Origin: Pseudomonadota bacterium
GTDB taxonomy: Bacteria > Pseudomonadota > Gammaproteobacteria > Burkholderiales > Burkholderiaceae_D
NCBI GenBank assembly: GCA_023435945.1
Contig: JAEZLB010000056.1
Location: 1-8,331, forward strand
Reading direction: 5' to 3'
Length of the DNA: 8,331 nt
Positions 1 to 6,321 of this stretch are shown here, one piece after another. Every line of letters starts with the position of its first letter. Positions within the stretch are counted from its first letter, which is position 1. The notes under the pieces are model-generated. The model was not told where the DNA came from. It ran no database searches and saw nothing but the letters and a program-made list of their open reading frames with translations. Both the position numbers and the translations under genes were made by a program.

Positions 1-1436
1 ATGTCGAAGGTCACTTCGATCTGCGGGGTTCCGCGCGGTGCCGGCGGGATGCCTTCGAGGTTGAATTCACCCAGCAACTTGTTACCAGAGGCCATTTCAC
101 GCTCACCCTGATAGACCTTGATGGTCACAGCAGGCTGATTGTCATCGGCGGTCGAGAACACCTGGCTGAACTTGGTCGGAATCGTGGTGTTCTTCTGGAT
201 CATCTTGGTCATCACGCCACCCAGGGTTTCGATACCCAGCGACAGCGGCGTTACGTCCAGCAGCAAGACGTCCTTGCGATCACCCGACAGCACGGAGCCC
301 TGGATAGCCGCACCGACTGCCACGGCTTCGTCCGGGTTCACGTCCTTACGCGGTTCCTTGCCGAAGAACTCCTTAACCTTGTCCTGTACCTTGGGCATGC
401 GGGTCTGACCGCCAACCAGGATCACGTCATGAATATCCGACACAGAAATGCCGGCATCCCTGATCGCGGTACGGCAAGGCTCGATGGTGCGTTCGATCAA
501 ATCTTCCACCAGTGCTTCCAGCTTGGCGCGGGTGATTTTCAAGTTCAAGTGAACCGGCGCGCCATTCGCCATCGCGATATAGGGCTCGTTGATCTCAGTC
601 TGCTGCGAGGAAGACAGTTCGATCTTCGCACGTTCGGCTGATGCCTTGATACGCTGCAGTGCAATCGGATCCTTGGACAGGTCCAGTCCGTTGATTTTCT
701 TGAATTCGTCGATGATGTAATCGATCAGGCGCTGGTCGAAGTCTTCGCCACCCAGGAAGGTGTCGCCGTTGGTCGACAGCACTTCAAACTGCATTTCGCC
801 ATCAACGTCAGCAATTTCGATGATGGACACGTCGAAAGTACCGCCACCCAGATCGTACACGGCGATCTTGCGGTCACCCTTGCCGGTCTTGTCTAGGCCG
901 AAAGCCAGCGCTGCCGCAGTCGGTTCATTGATGATGCGCTTGACTTCCAGACCGGCGATACGGCCCGCATCCTTGGTTGCCTGGCGCTGGGAATCGTTGA
1001 AGTAAGCGGGCACCGTGATCACGGCTTCCGTCACTTCTTCGCCCAGATAATCTTCGGCAGTCTTCTTCATCTTGCGCAACACTTCAGCAGAAATCTGCGG
1101 CGGCGCCATTTTCTTGTCGCGTGCCTCCACCCAGGCATCGCCATTGTCGGCCTTGATGATCTTGTAGGGCATCATGCCGATGTCCTTCTGGACTTCCTTT
1201 TCATCGTACTTGCGGCCAATCAGTCGCTTGACGGCGTACAGCGTGTTGGTCGGGTTGGTGACAGCCTGGCGCTTGGCCGGCGCACCAACCAGGATTTCTC
1301 CATCTTCCTGATAGGCAATTACCGACGGGGTCGTGCGTGCGCCCTCGGAATTTTCGATAACCTTGGCTTGGCCACCTTCCAGAACAGCGACGCAGGAATT
1401 AGTCGTTCCCAAGTCAATACCAATGATTTTTCCCAT
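1..1436 (-). CDS. dnaK: Hsp70 chaperone DnaK, 3' end beyond the window
   Basis: ATP-dependent cytosolic chaperone that binds exposed hydrophobic peptide segments and cycles with DnaJ and GrpE. I translated 478 codons from the ATG at 1436 down to the window edge without a stop; the family is usually about 640 residues, so roughly the last quarter (the rest of the substrate-binding domain and the lid) is missing because the window ends. The start [14 protein letters not shown] carries the first phosphate loop. The conserved Lys of VKRLIGR is residue 70. [12 protein letters not shown] begins at about residue 171, and DLGGGTFD spans 195-202 with the catalytic-type Thr at 200. The interdomain linker VLLLDVTP starts at 390, followed by the first part of the beta-sandwich peptide-binding domain. 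A good ribosome site (AAAGGA) lies 7 bases upstream. grpE is 77 bases upstream and a sigma-32 promoter lies in that gap. dnaJ would be expected beyond the edge (inference). Identification is secure. Confidence 0.98.
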   Translation of the reverse strand, partial: MGKIIGIDLGTTNSCVAVLEGGQAKVIENSEGARTTPSVIAYQEDGEILVGAPAKRQAVTNPTNTLYAVKRLIGRKYDEKEVQKDIGMMPYKIIKADNGDAWVEARDKKMAPPQISAEVLRKMKKTAEDYLGEEVTEAVITVPAYFNDSQRQATKDAGRIAGLEVKRIINEPTAAALAFGLDKTGKGDRKIAVYDLGGGTFDVSIIEIADVDGEMQFEVLSTNGDTFLGGEDFDQRLIDYIIDEFKKINGLDLSKDPIALQRIKASAERAKIELSSSQQTEINEPYIAMANGAPVHLNLKITRAKLEALVEDLIERTIEPCRTAIRDAGISVSDIHDVILVGGQTRMPKVQDKVKEFFGKEPRKDVNPDEAVAVGAAIQGSVLSGDRKDVLLLDVTPLSLGIETLGGVMTKMIQKNTTIPTKFSQVFSTADDNQPAVTIKVYQGEREMASGNKLLGEFNLEGIPPAPRGTPQIEVTFD

Positions 1437-1443
1437 GATTCAT

Positions 1444-1449
1444 TCCTTT
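1444..1449 (-). promoter_or_regulatory. Shine-Dalgarno of dnaK
   Basis: The minus strand reads AAAGGA, 7 bases before the dnaK ATG at 1436. It fixes the start and contrasts with nadK, recN and hrcA in this window, which have no such sequence. Confidence 0.75.
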
Positions 1450-1477
1450 AACTGGATAGTTTGATCTGTTGATTCCA

Positions 1478-1505
1478 ATATGCGGAGCAACGCGTCGCTT
1501 TCAAG
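1478..1505 (-). promoter_or_regulatory. Sigma-32 (RpoH) promoter for dnaK, in the grpE-dnaK gap
   Basis: On the minus strand CTTGAAA (1505-1499) is followed by a 13-base spacer and CCGCATAT (1485-1478). The RpoH consensus known from Escherichia coli is CTTGAAA, 11-16 bases, CCCCATNT: the -35 is perfect and the -10 differs at one specified base. Transcription would begin near 1470, about 34 bases before the dnaK start. The site lies just after the grpE stop and would give dnaK-only heat-shock transcripts in addition to read-through from grpE. Confidence 0.75.
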
Positions 1506-1513
1506 CATCTTTT

Positions 1514-2092
1514 TTAAGATTCTTGGGAAGATTTTCCTTGCGAAACCGTGACCAGCGCCGGACGCAACAGACGATCGGCGATCGTATAACCCTTCTGTAG
1601 CACAGTAACGATGGTATTGACCTCCTGATCGGCAGGTACGGCGGAAATGGCCTGATGCTTCATCGGGTCCAGTTTCTCACCCGTCTGCGGGGCCACTTCC
1701 ATCAAACGGTGCTTCTCAAATGCAGAATTCAATTGCTTGAGCGTCATTTCTACGCCTTCCTTCAGGGATTCGACGGAAGGGGTATCGACTTTCAAAGCCA
1801 TTTCCAGGCTATCCCTGACGGGCAGCAAGGCTTCGGCAAAGCTCTCGATCGCAAACTTGTGGGCTTTCGCAATATCGTCCTGGGCACGACGACGCACGTT
1901 TTCTGCGTCTGCCTTAGAACGCAGGAAAGCATCTTGCAGCTCGGCCAGTTTTGCCTGGCTTTCTACCAGTTTCGCTTCCAGATCTGCGGCGCTGTCTTCT
2001 GCAACAGGTTCGCCAGCCTCAGGTTCTGTTGCCTCGGCTGCCTGCTGCTCGCTTTCCAAGTCCTGAGCTGTACGCTTATCTTGCTCTTCCAT
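1514..2092 (-). CDS. grpE: Nucleotide exchange factor GrpE
   Basis: Dimeric co-chaperone that opens the DnaK nucleotide cleft to release ADP and resets the chaperone cycle. The protein has 192 residues, close to the family size (about 180-200). Residues 1-36 are an acidic, Glu/Ala-rich, probably disordered tail. Residues 37-75 ([16 protein letters not shown] onward) look like the long dimeric coiled coil, followed by the helical bundle (about 80-130). The C-terminal beta domain holds the family signature around 159-183, including [18 protein letters not shown]. The start is set by a GGGAG ribosome site 8 bases upstream. A near-perfect sigma-32 promoter precedes it, and dnaK follows after 77 bases, so the partner genes are adjacent and probably co-transcribed. 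A plus-strand reading frame overlapping this gene is taken as a shadow. Nothing looks truncated. Confidence 0.97.
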   Translation of the reverse strand: MEEQDKRTAQDLESEQQAAEATEPEAGEPVAEDSAADLEAKLVESQAKLAELQDAFLRSKADAENVRRRAQDDIAKAHKFAIESFAEALLPVRDSLEMALKVDTPSVESLKEGVEMTLKQLNSAFEKHRLMEVAPQTGEKLDPMKHQAISAVPADQEVNTIVTVLQKGYTIADRLLRPALVTVSQGKSSQES

Positions 2093-2100
2093 TCAATAAT

Positions 2101-2105
2101 CTCCC
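2101..2105 (-). promoter_or_regulatory. Shine-Dalgarno of grpE
   Basis: The minus strand reads GGGAG, 8 bases before the ATG at 2092. It is strong and well spaced, consistent with a heat-shock gene that must be translated efficiently on induction. Confidence 0.7.
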
Positions 2106-2140
2106 AATTAAAACCTAGCTTGATGCTTACCAGAAGCACA

Positions 2141-2168
2141 ACATGGGGGCCTCCCTCCTCATTTCAAG
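2141..2168 (-). promoter_or_regulatory. Sigma-32 (RpoH) promoter of the grpE-dnaK operon
   Basis: On the minus strand CTTGAAA (2168-2162), a 13-base spacer, then CCCCATGT (2148-2141). This matches every specified position of the RpoH consensus CTTGAAA-N11-16-CCCCATNT. The start point would fall near 2134, giving a leader of about 42 bases ahead of the grpE ATG at 2092. No CIRCE inverted repeat (TTAGCACTC-N9-GAGTGCTAA) is present around it, so heat control here appears to be positive, through RpoH, rather than through HrcA. Confidence 0.88.
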
Positions 2169-2170
2169 AG

Positions 2171-2235
2171 GGGTCAAGAGAAAATGAGCCGGATTCTTTT
2201 TAAGCCGGATCAGACAAGGGTCAAGCAGGAAAATG
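2171..2235. repeat. Short direct repeats in the hemH-grpE gap
   Basis: The octamer gggtcaag occurs at 2171-2178 and 2218-2225, each followed within 1 or 3 bases by gaaaatg (2180-2186 and 2229-2235). Between them agccggat occurs twice (2187-2194 and 2203-2210). The repeats sit immediately upstream of the grpE sigma-32 promoter. They may be remnants of a small local duplication or protein-binding sites; the sequence does not say which. Confidence 0.5.
2197..2224 (-). promoter_or_regulatory. Possible housekeeping promoter upstream of grpE
   Basis: The minus strand has TTGACC (2224-2219, 5 of 6 to TTGACA), 16 bases, then TAAAAA (2202-2197, 4 of 6 to TATAAT). It could supply basal grpE-dnaK transcription upstream of the sigma-32 site. 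The -10 match is weak, so this is only a candidate. Confidence 0.3.
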
Positions 2236-2277
2236 GGAGGGGGACAGGAGCTGTTCTAAAAGAAACAAAAGGAAAAA

Positions 2278-3363
2278 TTAATCCTTTGCTCCCAGCGCCA
2301 GCGCTCGGGCGCGGCTGAGTTCACACGCTTCGGCACCATCTGGCGTGGACCAGCCTGCCAAGTGACGCTCTGCGATAGCGCCCAGCGCCTGTATCCAGGC
2401 AGGCTCTTCATTCAGGCAGGAAATATAGCGAAACTCCTCGCCGCCGGCACCGAGGAAGTCCTGCCGCACTTCCATCGCGATTTCTTCCAGGGTTTCCAGG
2501 CAATCGCTGCTGAAGCCAGGACACATGACATCAATGCGCTTGATGCCTTTTTTCGCCAGTTCCTGCACGGTGGGAGCCGTGTAAGGCTGCAGCCATTCCG
2601 CTTTGCCGAAACGCGACTGGAAGGTGACGACATAATCGTCATCCGACAATCCCAACTCGGTCGCCAGCAGGCGGGCTGTCTTGTGGCATTCACAATAATA
2701 CGGGTCGCCCAGTTCCAGCGTACGCCGGGGTGTACCGTGAAAACTCATGATCAGCTTTTCAGGCCGACCATAGTGCTGCCAGTGCTGCTCCACCGATTCG
2801 CGCAAGGCAGCGATATATCCGGCATCGTCATGGTAATTCCTCACCAGGCGCAGCGACGGAATATTGCGTACTTTCGCATAGTGACTGAACACGACATCAT
2901 TCACCGAAGCAGTGGTCGTGCCGGAATATTGCGGATAAGCCGGCACCACCAGGACACGGTCGCAATGTTCGTCCTGGAACTGTTGCAGCACTGATTCTAT
3001 GGAAGGCGAACCGTAGCGCATCGCATAGGCTACGGTAACCTCATGCCCGCGTCCACTCAGATAGTCCTGCAGCAGTTTGGCCTGCTTTTCCGTGTGGAAC
3101 TTGAGAGGAGAACCTTCGTTGCTCCAGATCGATGCGTATTTTTCTGCCGATTGCTTGGAGCGAAACGGCAGGATGAATCCATTCAGAATGATGGTCCAGA
3201 TAAAAGGCGGGATTTCCACTACCCTCGGATCGGACAGGAACTGCTTGAGATAAGTCCTGACTGCCGGGGCCGTGGGTGCATCGGGAGTGCCGAGATTGAC
3301 CAGTACAACACCAGTCCTGCGGGGCCGGCCATGCTTGTGCTGAGGTTCCGGTGCAAATGTCAT
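2278..3363 (-). CDS. hemH: Ferrochelatase (protoporphyrin IX iron chelatase)
   Basis: Inserts Fe2+ into protoporphyrin IX to make protoheme, the last step of the classical heme pathway; bacterial enzymes are cytosolic or peripheral to the inner membrane. The 361 residues are normal for proteobacteria. Visible motifs: VVLVNLGTPDAP (19-30), YAMRYGSPS (113-121), VVPAYPQYSGTTTASV (139-154), SFHGTPRRTLELGDPYYCEC (207-226) with the metal-site His at 209, TFQSRFGKAEWLQPYT (247-262), and CPGFSSDCLETLEEI (281-295) with the conserved Glu at 290. Four Cys lie near the active-site half (224, 226, 281, 288), but the arrangement does not let me claim a [2Fe-2S] cluster. The start has only a weak AAGG, 11 bases upstream, within an A-rich leader. 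recN ends 50 bases upstream; the 185-base gap downstream leads to grpE. Adjacency to heat-shock genes is positional; no functional link is shown. Confidence 0.97.
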   Translation of the reverse strand: MTFAPEPQHKHGRPRRTGVVLVNLGTPDAPTAPAVRTYLKQFLSDPRVVEIPPFIWTIILNGFILPFRSKQSAEKYASIWSNEGSPLKFHTEKQAKLLQDYLSGRGHEVTVAYAMRYGSPSIESVLQQFQDEHCDRVLVVPAYPQYSGTTTASVNDVVFSHYAKVRNIPSLRLVRNYHDDAGYIAALRESVEQHWQHYGRPEKLIMSFHGTPRRTLELGDPYYCECHKTARLLATELGLSDDDYVVTFQSRFGKAEWLQPYTAPTVQELAKKGIKRIDVMCPGFSSDCLETLEEIAMEVRQDFLGAGGEEFRYISCLNEEPAWIQALGAIAERHLAGWSTPDGAEACELSRARALALGAKD

Positions 3364-3392
3364 AGTGATGAAAACCTTTTTTTATATTTGCA

Positions 3393-3417
3393 GTAACAGG
3401 CCAGAAAAAAGTGTTAC
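3393..3417. repeat. Inverted repeat across the recN stop codon
   Basis: gtaaca (3393-3398) and tgttac (3412-3417) are perfect 6-base inverted arms around 13 bases, and the right arm includes the recN TAA. Neither strand continues into a T tract, so it is not a standard intrinsic terminator. It could slow read-through from recN into hemH or be chance. Confidence 0.35.
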
Positions 3418-5060
3418 GAGGCCAGTAATTCGCGCGCATGCTTGCGCGTGGTTGCGGTAATTTCCAGCCCCCCCAGCATGCGGGCAATTTCTTCCACGCG
3501 CAACTTGGCATCCAGCATGGCAATATGCGACACCGTCTTGCCTGCCTCGTCACGCTTGCTGACCTGGAAATGCTGGTTGGCCTGGCTGGCAACCTGTGGC
3601 AAATGCGTTACGCACAACACCTGTCGGTCCTGCCCCAGTCGCTTGAGCAAGCGACCCACTACTTCGGCCACGCCCCCGCCTATACCGCTGTCCACCTCGT
3701 CGAAAATCAGGGTCGGGGTGGCGGTGGCACTGGAAGCAATCACGGAAATCGCCAGCGAAATACGCGCCAATTCACCGCCCGAAGCCACCTTCGCCAGCGG
3801 ACGAGGCATAGTGCCGGTATGGCCGGCCACCAGAAATTCCACTTGCTCCAGCCCACAGGCTGCCGGTTCACATTCATTCAGCGCCACTTCGAAACGGCCG
3901 CCTGCCATGGACAAGTCCTGCATCGCTGCCGTGACGGCTTCACTCAGCGCCTTGGCTGCCTTGGCGCGGTTTTTCGATAACTTGCGAGCTGCATCCATAT
4001 AAGCCGACTTCAGCTTTTCTTCCTGCTCGCGCAAGGCGTCGAGATCACTGGCATCGGCAAGTTGCTGCAATTGCGCGGACAGGACTTCCAGCTCTTGCGG
4101 CAGATCTTCCGGCTCAACCCGGAACTTGCGCGCCGTTGCATGAATGATGTCCAGGCGTGCTTCGACTTCGCGCAAGCGTTCCGGGTCCAACTCCAGCCGA
4201 CCAAGATAATCGTTCAGCGCATAAACGGTTTCCTGCAACTGTATGCGCGCCGGTTCCAGCGTTTCCATGACCGGCTTCAAGGCTTCGTCGATATCGGCCA
4301 GCTTACCCAGCTTCTGCGTCAGCGACGAAAGTCGTGACAGGATGGGATCATCCGATTCCGAAATCGCGGAAAGGGCCTCCTGCGCGCCATCAATCAGGCT
4401 AGCGGCGTGGGACAGGCGGCTATGCTCATTGCTGATCTCGTTCCACTCACCCGGCTTCATCGCCAGCTTTTCCAGTTCGCCGACCTGCCATTCCAGGCGC
4501 TCGCGTTCCAGCAGCACATTCCGGGCGTTGGTTTCGAATTCTTCGCGCTGCCTGGCGGTGGCGCGCCATGCCTTGTAGGCCGAAGCAACTGCCTTGGCAT
4601 CATCCTGCAGTCCTGCCTGGGTATCGAGCAGTGTGCGCTGGGCATCGGCTTTCAGCAGCGACTGGTGCGCATGCTGGCCATGGATATCGACCAGCATTTC
4701 ACCCAGGTCGCGCAGTTGCGTGGCAGTGGCGGTTATGCCGTTAATGAATGCTTTCGAGCGCCCCGCATTATCGATCACGCGGCGCAGCAGCACGCTGCCG
4801 TCCTCGCTCTGAAATTCGTTGGATTCCAGCCAGGCCTGAACCGTTCCGTCGACGATGAATTCGGCGCTGATATCGGCCTTAGCCGCACCTTCGCGCACCA
4901 TGCTGGCATCGCCACGGCTACCCAGCGCTAGCGCCAGCGCATCGATCAGGATGGACTTGCCGGCGCCGGTTTCACCCGTAAATACGGAGAAACCGGAAGC
5001 CAGTTCCAGTTCTACCGCATCGACAATCACAAAATCACGTATGGAAAGGGTACGCAGCAT
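3414..5060 (-). CDS. recN: DNA repair protein RecN (SMC-like ATPase)
   Basis: SMC-family ATPase that acts early in recombinational repair of double-strand breaks, holding or bridging DNA for RecA. The 548 residues match the family (about 550). Order: LRTLSIRDFVIVD at the N terminus; Walker A GETGAGKS at 29-36; Q-loop region DIHGQHAHQSLL at 125-136; a long helical, coiled-coil region of about 155-385 with few prolines; ABC signature SGGEL at 427-431; Walker B LIFDEVD at 451-457; H-loop THLPQVA at 485-491. All catalytic motifs are intact. The ATG at 5060 is the only reasonable start: reading upstream in frame gives no ATG, GTG or TTG before a TAA. No Shine-Dalgarno precedes it (the upstream bases are pyrimidine-rich on the coding strand), and a weak -10-like TATCCT lies 8 bases before the ATG. 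Separated by 113 bases from nadK and 50 from hemH. recN is SOS-induced in Escherichia coli; only a weak LexA-like site is visible here. Confidence 0.97.
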   Translation of the reverse strand: MLRTLSIRDFVIVDAVELELASGFSVFTGETGAGKSILIDALALALGSRGDASMVREGAAKADISAEFIVDGTVQAWLESNEFQSEDGSVLLRRVIDNAGRSKAFINGITATATQLRDLGEMLVDIHGQHAHQSLLKADAQRTLLDTQAGLQDDAKAVASAYKAWRATARQREEFETNARNVLLERERLEWQVGELEKLAMKPGEWNEISNEHSRLSHAASLIDGAQEALSAISESDDPILSRLSSLTQKLGKLADIDEALKPVMETLEPARIQLQETVYALNDYLGRLELDPERLREVEARLDIIHATARKFRVEPEDLPQELEVLSAQLQQLADASDLDALREQEEKLKSAYMDAARKLSKNRAKAAKALSEAVTAAMQDLSMAGGRFEVALNECEPAACGLEQVEFLVAGHTGTMPRPLAKVASGGELARISLAISVIASSATATPTLIFDEVDSGIGGGVAEVVGRLLKRLGQDRQVLCVTHLPQVASQANQHFQVSKRDEAGKTVSHIAMLDAKLRVEEIARMLGGLEITATTRKHARELLAS

Positions 5061-5129
5061 GGAATAAGAGGATAAACGGGCGCAGTCTCGGCATGAGCGC
5101 TTAATGTTTTGTTAACGCATTTATCGGCA

Positions 5130-5145
5130 CTGTTGAAGCCGACGG
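5130..5145. promoter_or_regulatory. Weak LexA-box-like sequence upstream of recN
   Basis: CTGT, 8 bases, then ACGG: 7 of 8 half-site bases match the CTGT-N8-ACAG LexA consensus, about 70 bases before the recN ATG. The spacer is not AT-rich as in strong SOS boxes, and the left half-site overlaps the edge of a stem-loop, so it may be coincidental. Confidence 0.2.
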
Positions 5146-5167
5146 CTTGTCACGCCAGCCGCTTCAA
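5133..5167. repeat. Imperfect stem-loop in the nadK-recN gap
   Basis: ttgaagc (5133-5139) pairs perfectly with gcttcaa (5161-5167). Inside, ggct (5144-5147) pairs with agcc (5157-5160) around a 9-base loop, with a 4-base bulge (5140-5143) on one side. It begins a few bases after the nadK stop. No T tract follows on the minus strand, so it is not a textbook terminator, though it could act as a transcript-end or processing structure after nadK. Confidence 0.45.
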
Positions 5168-5173
5168 GGCCGC

Positions 5174-6088
5174 TTATTTTAACTGACCTTCTGCTGACGG
5201 ATATTCGTTCCAGTGCAGTTTTTCCCGCAGCATGTCGTAGTAATTCCACCCCTCGGGATGCAGGAAAGTAATCGACTGCTTGGAGCGACGGATGATGATG
5301 CGGTCATGATGCGCCAGGCTGGTCAGCGTCTGCATGTCGAAATTCACATTGATATCGCGCCCGCCCATCACCTGGATCAGGATTTCACTGGAATCCGGTA
5401 TTGCAATCGGCCGGTTGGACAAGGCATGCGGCGCAATCGGCACCAGCACCATGCCGCCCAGGCGCGGATGCAGAATCGGGCCGCCGGCCGATAAGGCATA
5501 GGCAGTAGAACCGGTAGGCGTTGCGACAATCAGGCCGTCGGAACGCTGGTTGTACATGAAATGGCGATCCACATACACCCGTAATTCCACCATGCCGGAA
5601 CCGGCACCGCGCGCCACCACCACGTCATTAAAGGCCAGCGCCTGATAGATGGGCACCCCGTCGCGCTGCACGGTCGCTTCCAGCAGGCTGCGTTGCTCGG
5701 ACTCAATTTTTCCGCTCAGCATTTCCGCAAGCAGGACCATCATGCGATCAGCGGGAATATCGGTGATAAAACCTAGACGCCCCTGGTTGATGCCGATCAG
5801 GGGAACGCCGTAAGGCGCGAGCTGGCGCGCAATGCCCAGCATGGTTCCATCGCCGCCAACGACGATGGCTGCATCGGCCTGTTCACCGATTTCGGCGGGT
5901 GTCACCGATGGATATTTCCGGAGCTCGGCGTGCTTGGCGGTCTCGCGCTCGACGATAACGTTAAAGCCCGACTTATCAAGAAAAGAAGTCACGTCCAGCA
6001 GCGGCTTGGCTATGCCTGCGGCCATGGGTTTGCCAACGATGGCAATCGTTTTGAAACGGGAAGCTTGGAGGGATGATGAAGACGACAT
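5174..6088 (-). CDS. nadK: NAD kinase (ATP-NAD kinase)
   Basis: Phosphorylates NAD to NADP using ATP (or polyphosphate in some members), the only route to NADP in most bacteria; cytosolic. I start it at the ATG at 6088, giving 304 residues beginning [20 protein letters not shown]; the family is about 290-300 and its homology begins at FKTIAIVG. Motifs: catalytic GGDGT at 78-82, [13 protein letters not shown] at 99-111, FNDVVV at 153-158, and the glycine-rich [20 protein letters not shown] at 184-203. The frame stays open to 6256, but those extra codons lie over a strongly palindromic stretch and give a Cys/His-rich peptide unlike any NAD kinase. There is no Shine-Dalgarno: the 7 bases before the ATG are CTCGGCC, preceded by a -10-like TCTAAT, so a leaderless message is possible. 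Divergent from hrcA; recN follows after 113 bases. Confidence 0.95.
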   Translation of the reverse strand: MSSSSSLQASRFKTIAIVGKPMAAGIAKPLLDVTSFLDKSGFNVIVERETAKHAELRKYPSVTPAEIGEQADAAIVVGGDGTMLGIARQLAPYGVPLIGINQGRLGFITDIPADRMMVLLAEMLSGKIESEQRSLLEATVQRDGVPIYQALAFNDVVVARGAGSGMVELRVYVDRHFMYNQRSDGLIVATPTGSTAYALSAGGPILHPRLGGMVLVPIAPHALSNRPIAIPDSSEILIQVMGGRDINVNFDMQTLTSLAHHDRIIIRRSKQSITFLHPEGWNYYDMLREKLHWNEYPSAEGQLK

Positions 6089-6095
6089 GGCCGAG

Positions 6096-6125
6096 ATTAG
6101 ACCATACTTCAAGGTGTTATGGCAG
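6096..6125 (-). promoter_or_regulatory. Candidate nadK promoter placing the transcript start at the ATG
   Basis: The minus strand shows CTGCCA (6125-6120, 4 of 6 to TTGACA), 18 bases, then TCTAAT (6101-6096, 5 of 6 to TATAAT). Seven bases separate the hexamer from the nadK ATG at 6088, so the predicted transcript start coincides with the A of the start codon or its neighbour. Confidence 0.4.
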
Positions 6126-6133
6126 CAGCATGT

Positions 6134-6241
6134 GAGCAAATCCCCACGTGACCTGTGGGCACAATGGCAAGGCCTTGTGTGTGCTGTGTCGCACATCAGC
6201 CGCCGGCCTCGCCAATGCGCACAAGTGCGCCGGATTTGCTC
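6134..6241. other. Cloverleaf-like nested inverted repeats between nadK and hrcA
   Basis: This stretch, inside the 233-base non-coding divergent gap, holds four nested sets of complementary arms. Closing stem: gagcaaatcc (6134-6143) with ggatttgctc (6232-6241), 10 perfect pairs. Arm A: cccac (6143-6147) with gtggg (6155-6159) around 7 bases, sharing base 6143 with the closing stem. Arm B: tggcaaggcc (6165-6174) with ggcctcgcca (6205-6214), 9 of 10 paired, topped by tgtgc (6180-6184) with gcaca (6191-6195). Arm C: gcgcac (6217-6222) with gtgcgc (6225-6230). In a minus-strand RNA the one mismatch of arm B becomes a G-U pair. It could be a structured leader of nadK, a separate small RNA, an operator array or a small palindromic repeat. 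It is not a tRNA: the 7-base loop lacks the TTCRA-type sequence. No promoter or T-tract terminator dedicated to it was recognised. Confidence 0.6.
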
Positions 6242-6308
6242 TACACTGTACCGCATGAATCACCTCAATGACTGGAGCACCCCTCTGGAACCGCTCTGGC
6301 AGGCTCGT

Positions 6309-6314
6309 TAGAAT
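6309..6314 (+). promoter_or_regulatory. Candidate -10 element of hrcA, 7 bases before its ATG
   Basis: TAGAAT matches TATAAT at 5 of 6 positions and is followed by exactly 7 bases (ACCCATC) and the hrcA ATG. The best -35 at usual spacing, tggaac at 6286-6291, matches only 3 of 6. If used, the message would be leaderless or nearly so. Confidence 0.35.
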
Positions 6315-6321
6315 ACCCATC

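Noticed and set aside
892..897. A ctag within dnaK that might suggest an in-frame stop
   Set aside because: In the dnaK frame it reads CTA (Leu) in FGLDKT, so the gene is intact over the visible part.
1655..2203. Plus-strand open frame of 182 codons opposite grpE
   Set aside because: It is the antisense of a clearly recognisable GrpE, has no family features, and covers the grpE promoter.
2242..2257. Intrinsic terminator after hemH
   Set aside because: Only a weak stem (acag/ctgt with small loop) is present and no T tract follows it on the minus strand.
2278..3363. A [2Fe-2S] cluster in ferrochelatase from its several Cys residues
   Set aside because: The Cys spacing (224, 226, 281, 288) does not match the C-terminal ligand arrangement known for cluster-containing ferrochelatases; no claim is justified from sequence alone.
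3041..3592. Minus-strand frame of 183 codons spanning the recN end and hemH start
   Set aside because: It is an out-of-frame reading of two intact genes; both RecN and HemH are full length in their own frames.
6076..6112. A sigma-32-like promoter at nadK (CTTGAAG, 14 bases, GGCCATGT)
   Set aside because: The -10 matches only 5 of 7 specified bases and overlaps the nadK ATG, so transcription would begin inside the gene.
6134..6241. A tRNA gene, because the fold is cloverleaf-like with a 5-pair, 7-base-loop arm
   Set aside because: Neither strand has the T-loop consensus, the D-loop GG, a 7-pair acceptor stem or a 5-pair/7-base anticodon arm in the right place, and the middle arm is far too long.
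6089..6256. In-frame N-terminal extension of nadK by 56 codons from an ATG at 6256
   Set aside because: NAD kinase homology starts at FKTIAIVG just after the ATG at 6088. The extension is a Cys/His/Arg-rich peptide produced by reading through the palindromic repeats and resembles no NAD kinase N terminus.
6268..6321. Earlier hrcA start at 6268 adding 18 residues
   Set aside because: The added residues do not resemble HrcA, and family homology begins at MQLDNRAQ; neither start has a ribosome site, so homology decides for 6322.
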